Positions 37,001-47,159 of a DNA stretch of 64,000 bases are shown here, in pieces. The stretch spans positions 63,524,697 through 63,588,696 of the forward strand of contig NC_054741.1 of assembly GCF_018143015.1 (NCBI RefSeq), read 5' to 3'. The stretch is from Lytechinus variegatus (Eukaryota > Echinodermata > Echinoidea > Temnopleuroida > Toxopneustidae). The position numbers and the translations under genes are program-made. How positions within the stretch are numbered: position 1 is the first letter of the stretch; each line of letters begins with the position of its first letter. The notes under the pieces are model-generated. The model did no database searches. It saw nothing but the letters and a program-made list of their open reading frames with translations, and was not told the DNA's origin.

Positions 37001-40000
37001 ATTAAGTGGTAAATTTGCCATACACAGTGTTATCCATAGAAGTGAGAGGAAAACTGCATAACAGGTTGATGAGGGCCAAATCCCCCAAAAACATAATGTA
37101 GTAGTTTTCTTTAAGCATTTCATAAGTAACAAACCTGCAAAAATGAGAGAAAAACTTTCTTAAAGAAAATTTGTGTATCCAGTGACATTATTTTCATAGA
37201 TCATGATATAGTGTAAATTTTAAATACTAGAAATCTATGATACATTTGTTCTTAGCAAATCGAATTATAGGATTTCATAAATAGCTTATTGCAGTTGCTT
37301 ACATCTTGTAATTTGAAGAAAAAAATGATAGCACACAACGCCCAACACAGCAAGCACACAATATTTTAAGAAAATTAAAAACTGTCTAGAAAACATCTTA
37401 AAGTTATGAAAAAAATTAACAAGGTAGTCTGAATGTCCTGAAAACTTTTTTAAAAATTCTGAAATCATCTCGAGTTTGTTGGGAAGCGACAAAACACATA
37501 CCTGATAGCGTAACATGGGTTAATGTACTATTCTGTAGAAGCATTTCTGAGACAGCAGAAGCACCAACACTTCCTAGTCGGTTTTCTGATAGATCCTAGA
37601 AAACAAGTTTCAAGTAGAAGGGTTAGAAAAATCTAAGATTTTAATGATCTATTGCACTCTAAAGAAACAGCATTACATTAATTGCTATATAAATGTTGAA
37701 TAATTATTCTTAGAAAACCTCAAATTTTCATATAAAATATATTGTATAATTTGTCATTAATCAGCATGCTACTTTGCAATGACATTTTAACCCAATGATC
37801 TCTGAAACCTGGATGCCCCTTTGATAAACACAAAATCTTTTCAATTTAAATGAGAAAAATTTGACTTTGCAAACATTTTTTTCTTTATACCATTATATTG
37901 CACTCCTTATAATTCCACAATCCCCTACGGTTAGTTTTATCTCATTTGTCTTTACTTTGTCTGTTCCCACATGTGTTACAAACATATTGTCGTCTCAAGC
38001 TGGTTAATCAGACTAATGCCTTTATACCGCCACTCACATTTCATTTTGTTTTTCTGGTAACCTTTGAAAGGTCAAATGAAGTTCATTCTTTACTGTGTAT
38101 TGACTTTGACTGCCTGGTTTTTTTTTAAATCCACATGTACTTTGTTTGTTTACAATTTTGTCAATTTTCTATAATCTTTTACTTTGTACGAGCATTTGTA
38201 ATTCAGCTTTTGGCTGGAAGGATTGTTTTTGATATATCAATAAAAACCCTTATTTATTTCTATAATATTCAATATTTAATGCATGTCAAATTTCGGTGTG
38301 TTCTGAGGAATGTGGCACATCCAATAGCTGAAAAACAATGAGACAAATACAAACAAAACAAACATATCTGATTTGGATACTTACTAATTCAGCAATATAG
38401 CAGTTTTCTTTCAGCATATCTGATATTGCAATTCCACCTTCTGGATCCAACCAATTATCACTTATATTCAGCTTTACAATTGTTGTGTTGGTCTAAAATA
38501 AATCAATTGATCACATACAGAAATCAAATCAATTATTAAAAGTATTCAAAATACAATCTCAATAAAGCATTATACCAGAACAATATAATTATAGGGTCAC
38601 TTCTCTCTAAAACTCAAGCAAAGTTAACTAAGTAATGCAACTCTCTCTAATCTTTTGTTCATAAAGTTTGTTTGTTTTACTTTTCACCATGCATAACAAA
38701 AATAAATTGACAGAATATAGTGTTACCTTGTTAAAGATACAGAGTAGGAACAAAGCGAGGAAAATAATACAGTGTTTTCATCAATATGACATTATCTTTT
38801 TTGTTCATTTTATTGTAATTAGTAACTAGTGGAGCGCATTCTGGCAGTCTTGCCAGCTTTACGCGATTCAATAAAGCAGCAGAATAGACTTTGAAAACAA
38901 CTACAGAATAATTGTTCACAAAGACATCATTCATATGATAGTAAACTACTACATGTATGTTCATTGACCCTAAATGACAGTTGAACTTGATCATGTGACC
39001 GAAGACTATTGCAAGACGATCATTGATACAAGATTACCCTTATGTCCACATTTCATGAACTAGATCCAAAAACTTTCAAAGTTTTGATCTCAATTCAACA
39101 AATACCCCCAACACAGCCAAAGTTCATTGACCTTGGTCATGTGACCGGCAACTCATGCAGGGTGTTCACTGATGCTTGATTACTACAAGTTTCATGAACT
39201 AGATTCATATACTATCAAAGTTATGACATTTCAAACGCTTAACCTTGGTTAACGCTAATGACCTTTAACCTTGGTCATGTGACCCGAAGCTCACAAAAGA
39301 TGCTCAGTGATATTTGATTACCCGGTACTCTTACATGTATGTCCAAGTTCCATAAATCAGATCCATAAACATTCAAAGTTATTAGATGGAATTCAACAAA
39401 TACCCCCAACATGGCCAAAGTTCATTGACCCTAAATTACCTTTAACCTTGGAAGAAATTGATATCCATTGTACAGGTTAGAATGAGAAATGACCCCTCCC
39501 CTGGATCCTCCACTTTCCACTTCCATGCATGAAAATGACAACATAGCCACATGAAATTGTGGCCAGGGGTATATCAATGACTTTTTTTTGCTCCCTGGAC
39601 ATACAACTCTTGGTGCTTCAGTACACCCGCGACATTAAAATGATATATGCAGGAAAAATGACAAGAGAGCTACTTACGACCAGGGCAATAGCAATGGCCT
39701 TTGCGCCCCCTGGACCTAACCCATGGTGCTTCATAACAAGCTCTGTATCTCCAATGTGACGAAGGAAGTATGAGACGGGAATCACTCCATTGATACGACA
39801 CGCCTCCTTGTACGTGGTGCGCCCAGAGGGATCGTAATCCTCACGAGCCTCTAAATAGATCAAAGAATAGGGAAAGCTTTTAATGTAAAAGGCAAGGATA
39901 AATCATCAAAACGTAGCCAAAAGCTCAAAAATAGATTCAATGATGTGAAGTGTATAGGACTCCTAATGTTTATATCTTTAAAATGTGCTATGAGATTTTT

Positions 40001-43000
40001 TTTATTATTCAAAAGATTCTTTGTGAACATATTTGAATTTAGCCTATGAATAAAATATATCTTTAAAATGTGCTATGAGATTTTTTTATTATTCAAAAGA
40101 TTCTTTGTGAACATATTTGAATTTAGCCTATGAATAAAATTCAGTGCCCCATCTACAGTTAAGTTTATATATAGGCCTACACCATTAGGGGAACTCAGAA
40201 TACAAATCTTAGAGCAGAATATTGTATCCTGAAATTTTCATCTCATTCCCTTTACACTGATTTAAAATATAAAATATTCAAGATATCTAAAAATAAATCT
40301 TAATTACTTTTTATATTCAAACTGTTAATTCACCTGCTTACATAGAGATTTTAAATTGCATCTATTACACCTGGGGGCGTTTCATAAAGCTGATCGTAAG
40401 TTAAGAGCGACTTTTAAAAAGAAATTCCAGTAGTTGCAGTAAACACTGATTTCATGAGAAAGTCTGTAAAACAAGGCCTAATTGTCAGTATATCATCGAG
40501 GATCTAGATCTGGTACAGTTACATTAACTGAACTTTGTGAAATCTTGAATTCTACACTGAAAAATGTTTACACCGAAGATCCCCAACACAGATAAGCGCA
40601 CGTGGGACAATGTATAATTATTGCTTAGAGCGTCGGGCCCGATGCTCTACCCGAATCCTGTGCTTATTTGCTGATTTCTCAGCAATTACACAATTTCTTC
40701 CAGAATCCTTTGGCACATGCATTTTATTTATACAAACAGACACTTTGGTGGTCATTTCATTGGATTCTGTATGAACTCATTTTGATATTGTTACCAAAAC
40801 TAGCATTTACCTTTAAGAACGACTGGTGACCTTTCTTGAGGTAAATGATATTGACCATTAAATGTTCATTGGTGATTATTTAGAGCGTCAGAAAGGTCCA
40901 CCGGTCGTTAAAAGTCGCTCTTAACTTACGATCAGCTTTATGAAACGCCCCCTGGTGTGAAAGATGCAATTTAAAATCTCTCTGTAAGCAGGTTAATTAA
41001 CAGTCTTAATATAAAAATAATGAAAATTTAGATTTATGAAACACCCACCTGTTCTTTATCATGGTATGTGATCTTTCACTTATCTGACAAACTTATAATT
41101 TCTATTTAAATATTTACCAGAAGTTCCAAGAAACTACTGTATTTCTAAATTTAGATATCAGGCAACCTGTACTTCCCATCAGTGGCAACTTGGCGATTAA
41201 TAATCAAACTGCTATGGTAAAAACCATTGTCCAACAGCCAATAACAAAATACATGTATTTCATGGAAAAATACTATCCATACGAGTTACTTTTGATGATA
41301 TTTGATGCACCATGACGATCACAATCAGGAGATCAATTATGAAGTTGTTAAAACTACGAATACATGGAAGCATTTAGGATCTATGTTTGCTACCATATCT
41401 CAGATAATAGCAAAAACGAGTGTTAAATAGTCTTGATATTCTCTAGAGTAAAATAACATGAATATGTAATTCTTTTTAATTTCAGTCAGTTATAATATGT
41501 TCTGTAAATGAATTTATTATATTTTCTATTTATTGTAAGTACCGATTGGATTGACATTATTATTTCAAAGAATTAATAAAATAGGTATTCCATAGGCTAA
41601 GACTGAAAAAGTATATATAAAAACAAGATCAGCTGGGAAAATCTGAGATTACAGAGGGAATATACTGTACTTGTAAAAAAAAACTAGAAAGATAAAATAA
41701 GAAGTTAATCTTCCTAGCATCTCATTAAAGTTTCCTGGGAGGATTAATGACAACATCTGGATTTAACTACTGGCACTAATAAAACTTATTTTTTGTAAAG
41801 AACTTTCTGAACCTTAGAACAACAAGTTTGACATTCAAACATTCCATTTCTACTCTCATTTTCTTTGTTTCAATGTTTATTTGGTTTACCAAACTAGTGC
41901 ATACTACATAGGAAGCAATTTTCATTGGAATAGTTTATTTCATTTCTTGCAATAATGTGTAGACATTGTAAAAAGTAATATTTTCTCCTTTTAACCTACA
42001 TTTCTGGTTTAGGTTTCATTGTCTACGACACTTAAAGCCTCCCAAGAGCAAAAGTGTAGAAAATTAAATATCTGCATCTATGCCACACATTGTCATTTAG
42101 CTTTTATTCAAACAAAGAATGATATCATGCATTTAGAGTTCACATCAAAACTACTGTAGTCCAATTAGGCAATTAGTTTTCACTTAATACCAAAATAAAA
42201 GATGATCAGCAGCGGACGATACAGCCACACATACACAAAGTCAAGTTAAATTATCATTCAGTTTGTTAGTAAATAATGCACAATGATGAATTAGGAGAAT
42301 GGGATAAAAATATATTTTTTTAAAGTCGATCTTCATTTCAAATGGTCAGAATGCTACATTTATACCCAGTACCTGTACCTATTTAATGCTGGAAAAAAGA
42401 AATTATCATTAATTGAATTAAAACTCTAAAACGTAAGCAACATTCATTTGCCCCCCCCCCTTTATTTTACTTTTCTTTACCCTTCAAATATCTTTTGTCT
42501 CCATTTTAAGATTTAGAAGATTATTTTTTTATTCAGTGATGGGAAATACAGATTTAAATTTTCTAATTGAACTGAAATTTACTTGTTGACATTCAAACTA
42601 TATATGAACCAAATCATAAAATTACTGTTGTACAGAGGTGGATTGAGGAAGATGGGGGGAGGGTAAACAAAAGAAAAGTATTTAGAACTTTTTTATCCCC
42701 ACCCTCATTTTCTGTTTATCAAGGAGTGTGCGATTGGAGAAGTGTGACTTTTTTTTACTTACAAAGTAAAAAAAAAAAATACTGACGGGAAAATTGAAAA
42801 TGTGGGTTACCTTTGACCTAATGTCAGAATTCATTTTAAATAAACCATGGAGAACCCCGACATGTACTGGTCAGTCCTGGATCTGACATTGCTGCTGATG
42901 CATATATCATCCATACAATAAACAAGATGCTCAGTATTTAGTTTTTCTTAGCGGTATCAATAAATATAATATTCAAGTGTTCTCTCCTAAATAATAATTC

Positions 43001-46000
43001 ACAACATACATTACAGATAGGTGTTTCATTGTGTATGAACTTTGTTAAAACAGTTAGAATGTTATCGGTAAAATATCATAGCCATATTACTTAATTGATG
43101 GGTATAAAATATGCTGTTTAATTAATATTTCTTTAAAAATTACACACCATGCTATGTTTGGCTGTTAGTATGCGTAAAATATACACAATATTTAGTTCTC
43201 TTTGTTAGGATGAGTAAAAATGTTAAAAGAAAGTAAATCATTTCAATTTCCTTACTCCTTCTCATATCCATTATTGTAGCTGCAAAAACATGATAAAACA
43301 TCAATGCAAGTAAGGGGTATTGGTAATTTCCTAACTTATATGCTCAAAAACACATCCAAGTTAAAAAAAAAAAGCAGTCACCTCATCACATGAGGAACTT
43401 TGAATACAAACATACTTTTATTTATCTATTTGATATGTAATCAACAAACATAAAAATGTAAAAAAAAACACACACAAGCAATAAGATAAAGGAGAGTCAA
43501 ATGGATGCAACAAAAAGAAAAAGATTATCAAATCACCATAGCCCAAGAATCTCCCTTTCCAATATTATGAAACTAAAATTGAAGACAAATGTGATTAGAT
43601 TAACAATTATGAAGAAAGAAATGAATATATAACAAGCAAACATATTTGTTATTATCATTAATATTATTATTCAAAATACCTGGGACCCTACCTCTTTTTT
43701 GTGTGTGATTCTGTCCACGTTTTAACTAAGCTAATTTAGTAGTTATAGTCACAAGAGTTGTAGATGTCACCGACAGTGCGTGACTCCATTTTTAGATGAT
43801 GGGGAAAGTACAATTACCAATCTTTTTACACTTACTCTTTTCAAATTTACATGTAACATCCTTGTAGTACTTATTCAGCTATGATTTCATCTCTAAAAAG
43901 ATCTACACAATTGCACAAGCATAATATGTGACCACAATTAAAAAAAAATTAACTCACCTTAATTACTCCTTTAAAAATCACTACTATCATGCCAAACCAA
44001 TAAATATATATTTTAGCACTGCATCTAAAGTTAGCAATTTGATATCAATTTTAATACAGTAAGACTATAAAGAAACAGCAATTTTCATTCACACATCAAA
44101 AAAAAAAAGAATCAAAGCAATAACTTCTGAAGGTTTCCATGGCGAAAAATAAGTATAGTGTAATAGGTTTCACGGTACACCATGTATCTTTCTTGGGCAA
44201 ATTTTGGTCCTGAAAAGGACCACCCAATCTCTGAGATTGGGTGGTCCTTTTCAGGAGAGATGGGTGGTCCTTTTCAGGACAAACATTTGCCCAAGAAAGA
44301 TACATGGTGTACCATGAAACCTACTACACTATTCAAAGCAAGATTGTTATAACTTTTCCATGGGAAATTTGCTATCATTTGAATAGTTACCTACCCAGTA
44401 TCATCATGTAATTCACCGTTTGATCCACCCTTTGCCTAATAGTACAGCCATCGTCTCAGTCTATTTTGCAGAAAGTTCCGGAGGCAGAAATGAAGAATAA
44501 TATGTCTTTTTCCTTGGACATTCAGTTGCCGGCTCTCTAATTTTATATTATTAGTTTTTATTGTACTTCCTATTTCCTACTACTTCCTATATTTCTCCCA
44601 GTTATTCTTACATTTTCGAACTCAGCAAATTATAACATTAACATGACAGCTGACAACAACATCTCTTTCAAGTTTTACCTCTTGTAATATGAAACAATTT
44701 TTTAGGACAGGAAATGGTTTGTTATACCTTCAATTTCTAGGTCTGTATCAAAACCACAAGTGGTCTCACTAGAGAGGGAACGTTGAGATGCTGCCCTGCT
44801 TTCATCCTCCTCATCATTGACAGAAAGATGACTATCGGGTCGAGATGCTGATCGGCTTCCTGTCCGACTTATCGTCTGAAAAGTTTTGTATAAAGCACAA
44901 AATAAATCAAGATAAATATTATAAAGCGATCTTGATGACATTTATCGACCGATGTAAGTATATATGTATTTTACGATTCATGATATTTATCGGCCGATGT
45001 AAGTATTTTTTACATCTAAATTGGCAGCTATACACGTGTGTAGTATCTAGATTCTAGGTATCGATAACAAAGACATCAAGATGGCGACCAAAACAGACTG
45101 GGTAAGTAAACGCTTATGCTCTTTAATTATTTTTCAAATTTACTATTTATTGAATTAATATATAGAACCATATAAAATTTGGGGGGTTAATATTGTTTTG
45201 GACTCAAAACCCTATGCAAAATGTGTGATTTAGGTCTAGTTTCACCGTGGGAAAACCTACGGTGTGTGTAGAACAATGGCTACCTGAACCAGCTAGCTCC
45301 ATGGACAGTAAGCCTACGTACAATAGACTGATTTTTACTCTCCAGGAGCCTCCAGGCTATGCTAAATACAGATTCAGTCAATCAGTGACAGTGACCTCAA
45401 TTCCCCCCTTGCCCCACTTCATCGTCTATATTTCACGACTTGCTGTCTTCTAAATCTAATAAAAAATGTTAATGTTATGAAACCCGATATATTTGTTTAC
45501 ATCTACTAGCGCACTTGATTGGTGTCAGCACGTACATGTAACAGGGAAATGAACTTTCCTATTTTTCTTGTGTGGAAAAAAAAACTTTGAGACAGTCCCT
45601 GTAGCCTTTGGCTGACGATCTCAATTGATTTTCTCACCAGCGCCTCTAATTTTAGAAACCCGACTCGCTGTGTAAAAAATCATGCATTTTTCCCCAAGAA
45701 CAAGAGAAAATATGCCAAACATGGCCAATCTCATTTCCCAAACAGAGAGCAGTAACAAACAAAGAACAAGGTTATACGTGTATCATATTCATAATATTGT
45801 CATTGTTCATTGAATGAGTGGCATGCAACATTTTTGTAGTTTGTATTTGTAAGCGCCTCGGCCATCGTAACGCACCTTTCTCTGGTCCCCGATGCTGCCG
45901 CGGCTCTTCGCTCGACTCGGTGCTCTGCTCCCGGTACGAAGCAAGTTTTTCTCGTTGTTTTCCTTGTCCATTTCTGTCTCCTCATTGTTACCTTCATCTT

Positions 46001-46028
46001 CTACAGTAATGTCTACCTCCATAGACAT
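23341..46028 (-). CDS. LRRC74: LRRC74-like protein: leucine-rich repeats plus two EF-hands (13 coding exons)
   Basis: Joining the thirteen exons listed below gives 1605 nt (534 aa plus TAA). All junctions are GT/AG and all phases agree. Residues 1-100 are acidic and Arg/Ser-rich. Residues 101-158 carry PVSYFLRHI and HHGLGPGGAKAIAIAL, the conserved entry segment of LRRC74A/B. Residues 159-395 are about eight RNase-inhibitor-type repeats of about 28 residues (LNLSHNDF, LDLSWNHI, INLSWNGF, LDITNNRI). After a basic linker come two EF-hands with loops at 459-470 (DKDGSMSVTYDE) and 495-506 (DKDGDGEINYSE); both hold acidic residues at 1, 3 and 12, so calcium binding is expected. No signal peptide or membrane segment is seen, so the protein is probably intracellular. 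Its molecular role is not established. Whether it is the A or B paralogue cannot be told. Confidence 0.9.
23432..25553. other. LRRC74-like intron sequence after the alternative exon
   Basis: AT-rich intron. It holds a 75-bp hairpin (24226-24299, AAAGAGTTGTGAT versus ATCACAACTCTTT) and a purine run followed by a TA microsatellite (25010-25064). No other gene recognised. Confidence 0.5.
25010..25064. repeat. Purine run and (TA)n microsatellite
   Basis: AAAAGAAGAAGAAAAA followed by about 15 TA dinucleotides. Confidence 0.85.
25554..25593 (-). CDS. LRRC74: Candidate alternative 40-nt exon, duplicate of the start of exon 13
   Basis: On the minus strand, a pyrimidine-rich tract and TTCATTTAG|CGAGC precede an open segment that completes EF-hand 2 with the same SELY start as exon 13, then reads LGYAKM and TAG (stop at 25565-25563). 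A donor-like GAG|GTATGT follows at 25554. Either it is an alternative terminal exon or a cassette exon with an in-frame stop; both give a protein 20 residues shorter with an intact EF loop. Inferred from sequence only. Confidence 0.55.
25594..30054. other. LRRC74-like intron 12, distal part
   Basis: About 4.5 kb of AT-rich intron. A GC-richer patch at 27600-27890 (GGGAGAGTTGGTGTCTCCG) looks like a dispersed repeat. A 33-codon open segment on the minus strand near 26530-26430 was considered and not accepted as an exon. Confidence 0.45.
30055..30140 (-). CDS. LRRC74: LRRC74-like coding exon 12 (EF-hand 2)
   Basis: Residues 477-504 plus two bases: ESGIDLTDEDIAYLIAEL and DKDGDGEINY. The calcium loop is cut by intron 12 after position 10; the next exon supplies SE at positions 11-12. 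Confidence 0.92.
30458..30842. mobile_element. piggyBac-type MITE, TTAA target duplication, copy A
   Basis: TTAA flanks both ends (30454-30457 and 30843-30846). The ends carry AAATTCCAGT and its inverted copy ACTGGAATTT. The 385-bp interior matches the element at 40418-40812 in reverse orientation. No transposase. Confidence 0.75.
30843..31150. other. LRRC74-like intron 11, exon-proximal part
   Basis: AT-rich intron with a C run near 31050. No feature. Confidence 0.5.
31151..31393 (-). CDS. LRRC74: LRRC74-like coding exon 11 (linker and EF-hand 1)
   Basis: Residues 396-476. It starts SIQVNKDFEALQNE, passes through a basic linker (VKPKRRVNP) and ends with EF-hand 1 (LVDFFNKFDKDG, then SMSVTYDEFEEGL). 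The acceptor is TTTCTCAG and the donor AAG|GTATGA. The frame also stays open for 27 codons upstream to another AG at 31475-31476. Confidence 0.88.
31475..32046. other. LRRC74-like intron 10
   Basis: AT-rich, no feature recognised. Confidence 0.5.
32047..32142 (-). CDS. LRRC74: LRRC74-like coding exon 10 (last LRR)
   Basis: Residues 364-395: MGKNPMQSAGCYGIVKAIKE and MEELDFS. The donor is TCA|GTAAGC. Confidence 0.9.
32143..32757. other. LRRC74-like intron 9
   Basis: AT-rich with a short CTTCTT-rich stretch (about 32365-32425). No gene. Confidence 0.5.
32758..32836 (-). CDS. LRRC74: LRRC74-like coding exon 9 (LRR)
   Basis: Residues 337-363: NNRISAEGAVLLGKGL and SLKVLR. The acceptor is GCTTCAG and the donor AGA|GTAAGT. 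Confidence 0.92.
33118..33969. mobile_element. GGGGTAAGTTGAGCC element, copy A (LRRC74-like intron 8)
   Basis: The ends are GGGGAAGGCGGGGTAAGTTG and its inverted copy (ending GCCTTCCCC), flanked by TA on both sides, which fits a Tc1/mariner-type MITE. The motif GGGGTAAGTTGAGCC or its complement recurs several times inside. A near-identical copy in the opposite orientation lies at 57616-58473. No coding capacity. Confidence 0.85.
34005..34120 (-). CDS. LRRC74: LRRC74-like coding exon 8 (LRR)
   Basis: Residues 299-336 plus two bases: LRKINLSWNGFSIDGAQAL and LEELDI. The donor is CAC|GTAAGT. Confidence 0.92.
34396..34734. mobile_element. AACCCCTCAAAAAA MITE, short form (LRRC74-like intron 7)
   Basis: The ends are AACCCCTCAAAAAAATTTGG and the inverted CCAAACTTTTTTTGAGGAGT, flanked by TA. 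It is related by its ends to the longer element at 60107-61002. Confidence 0.75.
34735..35004. other. LRRC74-like intron 7, middle
   Basis: AT-rich, no feature. Confidence 0.5.
35005..35436. mobile_element. Inverted-repeat element with a coding-like interior
   Basis: GTGGATTCAC followed by ATCCATCGGCTGCAGC on the left is inverted on the right as GCTGCAACCGATAGAT and GTGAATCCAA, giving imperfect ends of about 45 bp. On the minus strand the interior is open from an ATG near 35270 (MAKSEEEFTEDGLNFAKKY), continuing towards ILCKLAESLWPAQHNG. No known family recognised. Confidence 0.6.
35464..35631 (-). CDS. LRRC74: LRRC74-like coding exon 7 (two LRRs)
   Basis: Residues 243-298: LEYLNLSHNDFGEMAGAIL and LRHLDLSWNHIRRRGALAI, two full repeats. 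The open frame runs on past the donor ATG|GTAAGT into the intron (into an inverted-repeat element), but splicing there keeps the family pattern. Confidence 0.92.
35632..36804. other. LRRC74-like intron 6
   Basis: AT-rich intron with a G9/C9 hairpin at about 36616-36646. No gene. Confidence 0.5.
36616..36646. repeat. Poly-G/poly-C hairpin
   Basis: GGGGGGGGG, then CATCTATTTTGCAT, then CCCCCCCCC: a short inverted repeat with a 14-base spacer that is itself partly symmetrical (GCATC/GCATCC). Confidence 0.75.
36805..36854 (-). CDS. LRRC74: LRRC74-like coding exon 6 (LRR)
   Basis: Residues 226-242, a 50-nt exon encoding GNGFEDKTADAFADVIL. The acceptor is TTTCTAG and the donor CTT|GTAAGT. Confidence 0.9.
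36855..37501. other. LRRC74-like intron 5
   Basis: AT-rich, no feature. Confidence 0.5.
37502..37595 (-). CDS. LRRC74: LRRC74-like coding exon 5 (LRR)
   Basis: Residues 195-225 plus one base: DLSENRLGSVGASAVSEMLL and LTHVTLS. The donor is TCAG|GTATGT. Confidence 0.92.
37596..38384. other. LRRC74-like intron 4
   Basis: AT-rich, no feature recognised. Confidence 0.5.
38385..38492 (-). CDS. LRRC74: LRRC74-like coding exon 4 (LRR)
   Basis: Residues 159-194: one leucine-rich repeat, with VKLNISDNWLDPEGGIAISD and CYIAEL. Phase 0 on both sides. Confidence 0.92.
38493..38929. other. LRRC74-like intron 3, exon-proximal part
   Basis: AT-rich, no feature recognised. Confidence 0.5.
38930..39460 (-). 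repeat. Relative of the 6294-7205 tandem repeat, inverted
   Basis: GTTCATTGACC, CTTGGTCATGTGACC and CATGAACTAGATCCA phrases are the complement of the units at 6294-7205 and recur about every 150 bp. It lies in intron 3 of the LRRC74-like gene. Clean ends were not found, so it is probably truncated. Confidence 0.65.
39678..39850 (-). CDS. LRRC74: LRRC74-like coding exon 3
   Basis: Residues 101-158. It encodes YKEACRINGVIPVSYFLRHI and HHGLGPGGAKAIAIALV, the family signature before the repeats. The acceptor is TATTTAG and the donor GTC|GTAAGT. Confidence 0.92.
39968..40139. repeat. Tandem duplication of about 86 bp
   Basis: The stretch beginning TATATCTTTAAAATGTGC and ending TTTAGCCTATGAATAAAA occurs twice back to back, differing mainly by one T in a T run. 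It is recent, or kept alike by conversion. Confidence 0.85.
40306..41020. mobile_element. Foldback element with long inverted arms (LRRC74-like intron 2)
   Basis: The left arm (about 40306-40417) and right arm (about 40905-41020) are inverted copies over about 110 bp, including CACCTGCTTACATAGAGA and GGCGTTTCATAAAGCTGATC. The left arm is interrupted by the TTAA element at 40418-40812, and the right arm shows the uninterrupted state. Confidence 0.75.
40418..40812. mobile_element. piggyBac-type MITE, copy B, nested
   Basis: TTAA at 40414-40417 and 40813-40816 flanks a 395-bp element matching 30458-30842 in reverse. It is inserted in the left arm of the foldback element. No transposase. Confidence 0.8.
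41021..44154. other. LRRC74-like intron 2, main body
   Basis: About 3.1 kb of AT-rich intron with short C and A runs (for example near 42451). No gene, RNA or clear repeat recognised. Confidence 0.45.
44155..44331. mobile_element. Foldback MITE of 177 bp
   Basis: TAGTGTAATAGGTTTCACGG on the left matches the complement of the right end. The arms of about 75 bp share GTACACCATGTATCTTTCTT and TCCTGAAAAGGACCACCC. The centre is GAGATTGGGTGGTCC repeated. No coding capacity. Confidence 0.85.
44728..44875 (-). CDS. LRRC74: LRRC74-like coding exon 2
   Basis: Residues 52-100 plus one base. It encodes TISRTGSRSASRPDSHLS, then FDTDLEIE. The acceptor is TTTTCAG|ACG and the donor GAAG|GTATAA. It continues the Arg/Ser-rich region. 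Confidence 0.85.
45059..45101 (+). promoter_or_regulatory. Candidate antisense transcription start with a first coding exon
   Basis: On the plus strand TATCGATA (45059-45066, the DREF-type promoter word known from insects) is followed by AAGATGGCGACC, a YY1-like motif containing an ATG (45081). The reading MATKTDW then meets a perfect donor GG|GTAAGT (45102). It sits in intron 1 of the LRRC74-like gene on the other strand. No downstream exon was recognised, so a gene here is only a suggestion. Confidence 0.3.
45102..45875. other. LRRC74-like intron 1, exon 1 side
   Basis: No accepted feature. A plus-strand open frame (45247-45453) has no family resemblance. Confidence 0.4.
45876..46028 (-). 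CDS. LRRC74: LRRC74-like coding exon 1
   Basis: Residues 1-51, starting MSMEVDITVEDEGNNEE and ending GSIGDQRK. The donor is AAG|GTGCGT. It is rich in acidic residues, then in RxxSR pairs, and is probably disordered. The start is the first ATG in frame. Confidence 0.8.
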
Positions 46029-47159
46029 ACTAATTTATTATTGCAAGTGAATAAAAAGTAACGTTAGTACACTTTTAGGAGTCTTTTTCGAGACTTGGCC
46101 GGTTGCTACGCACGCCGAAATTCGATGCAATGCAGAAACAAAATATTATTGATGTGGCGCCATCTCTAGTCTTATCTTGAAACAAGAAAAGGCAGGAAAA
46201 AGATGATGACCAAGCAAGCAAGACGAAGAAACGCTGTATCAAAACTTTTTTCTCATGATGTAATAAAATAGGCCTAAGTCTGAGTTATAATTTTAATTTA
46301 ATGGGAGATAGTGTTAAGATGGAAGGAGTATCCCACAAGATTTGATTTTCTTAAGGGCTTATGGACGGCCTTGGGACTGGATTGCTGCCTGGGGTCTTTT
46401 ATTTTTCCTCAATTTCATTTACTTAAGAAAATTAATTAGTAACCCATAACATTTATATTCCACAGACAAAACACACAGTCTAAATTCTTGTTTAAAGTTA
46501 ATAAACAAGGGGGAATGTTATCAGGGGCCGGAACGATTTTAAAGCGATTCTCTAAGCCAATAAAATTATCGGGCGAATTGCATTTAAATACAATATAGGA
46601 TGGGGGGTCGGGTGTCCAGACACTTTATATTTTTGAAGCCTTCTTTTTTGTCTTTTGATTACACTAAAAATGTGCATTCAATGGAAGTAATCATCTTATA
46701 TTTTGTTCTCTATAATATTTCAGAACATTTTGTACTAAAAATTGATGAAACTTCGCTTGTAAATTTTTCCGAATTACTTTCTAAAATTGGTAATTGATCG
46801 TCCGGACATTTCATTTCATTTTCATTTATTGGTTTTTGCAACATGCAACCTGTCCGGACACACAACAACTGGGTATACTTGATGGACATTTTTAAGTTTA
46901 TATATATATATATATATAGTTGATTTGAATTTATTTCATATATTTCAAAAGTATACATAATACTAAATGCTATTTGAAATCAGAAGACTTAAAGCGGTAT
47001 AAATCAGGCATTCCTCTAAATTAAATACACGGATGTGAAATCAAAGACAAAATATTAAAACAAAATAAAAATGAGGGAATGGCGTGCTTTCAACAGCATT
47101 TCGTGGGGATAGGATAGGGAATATGGATCGAGAGACGGGGAAAGAAACAGAAGGAGGCA
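46029..47159. other. Upstream region of the LRRC74-like gene
   Basis: Expected to hold the promoter and 5' untranslated sequence. An X-box-like half site GTTGCTAC lies at 46103-46110. A TA microsatellite is at about 46895-46918. No TATA box or initiator could be assigned. Confidence 0.35.

Noticed and set aside
44938-45007. ATTTATCG(A/G)CCGATGTAAGTAT pair as an attachment site or operator
   Set aside because: Only two copies 47 bp apart, no associated element; mentioned only as context for the candidate antisense start.
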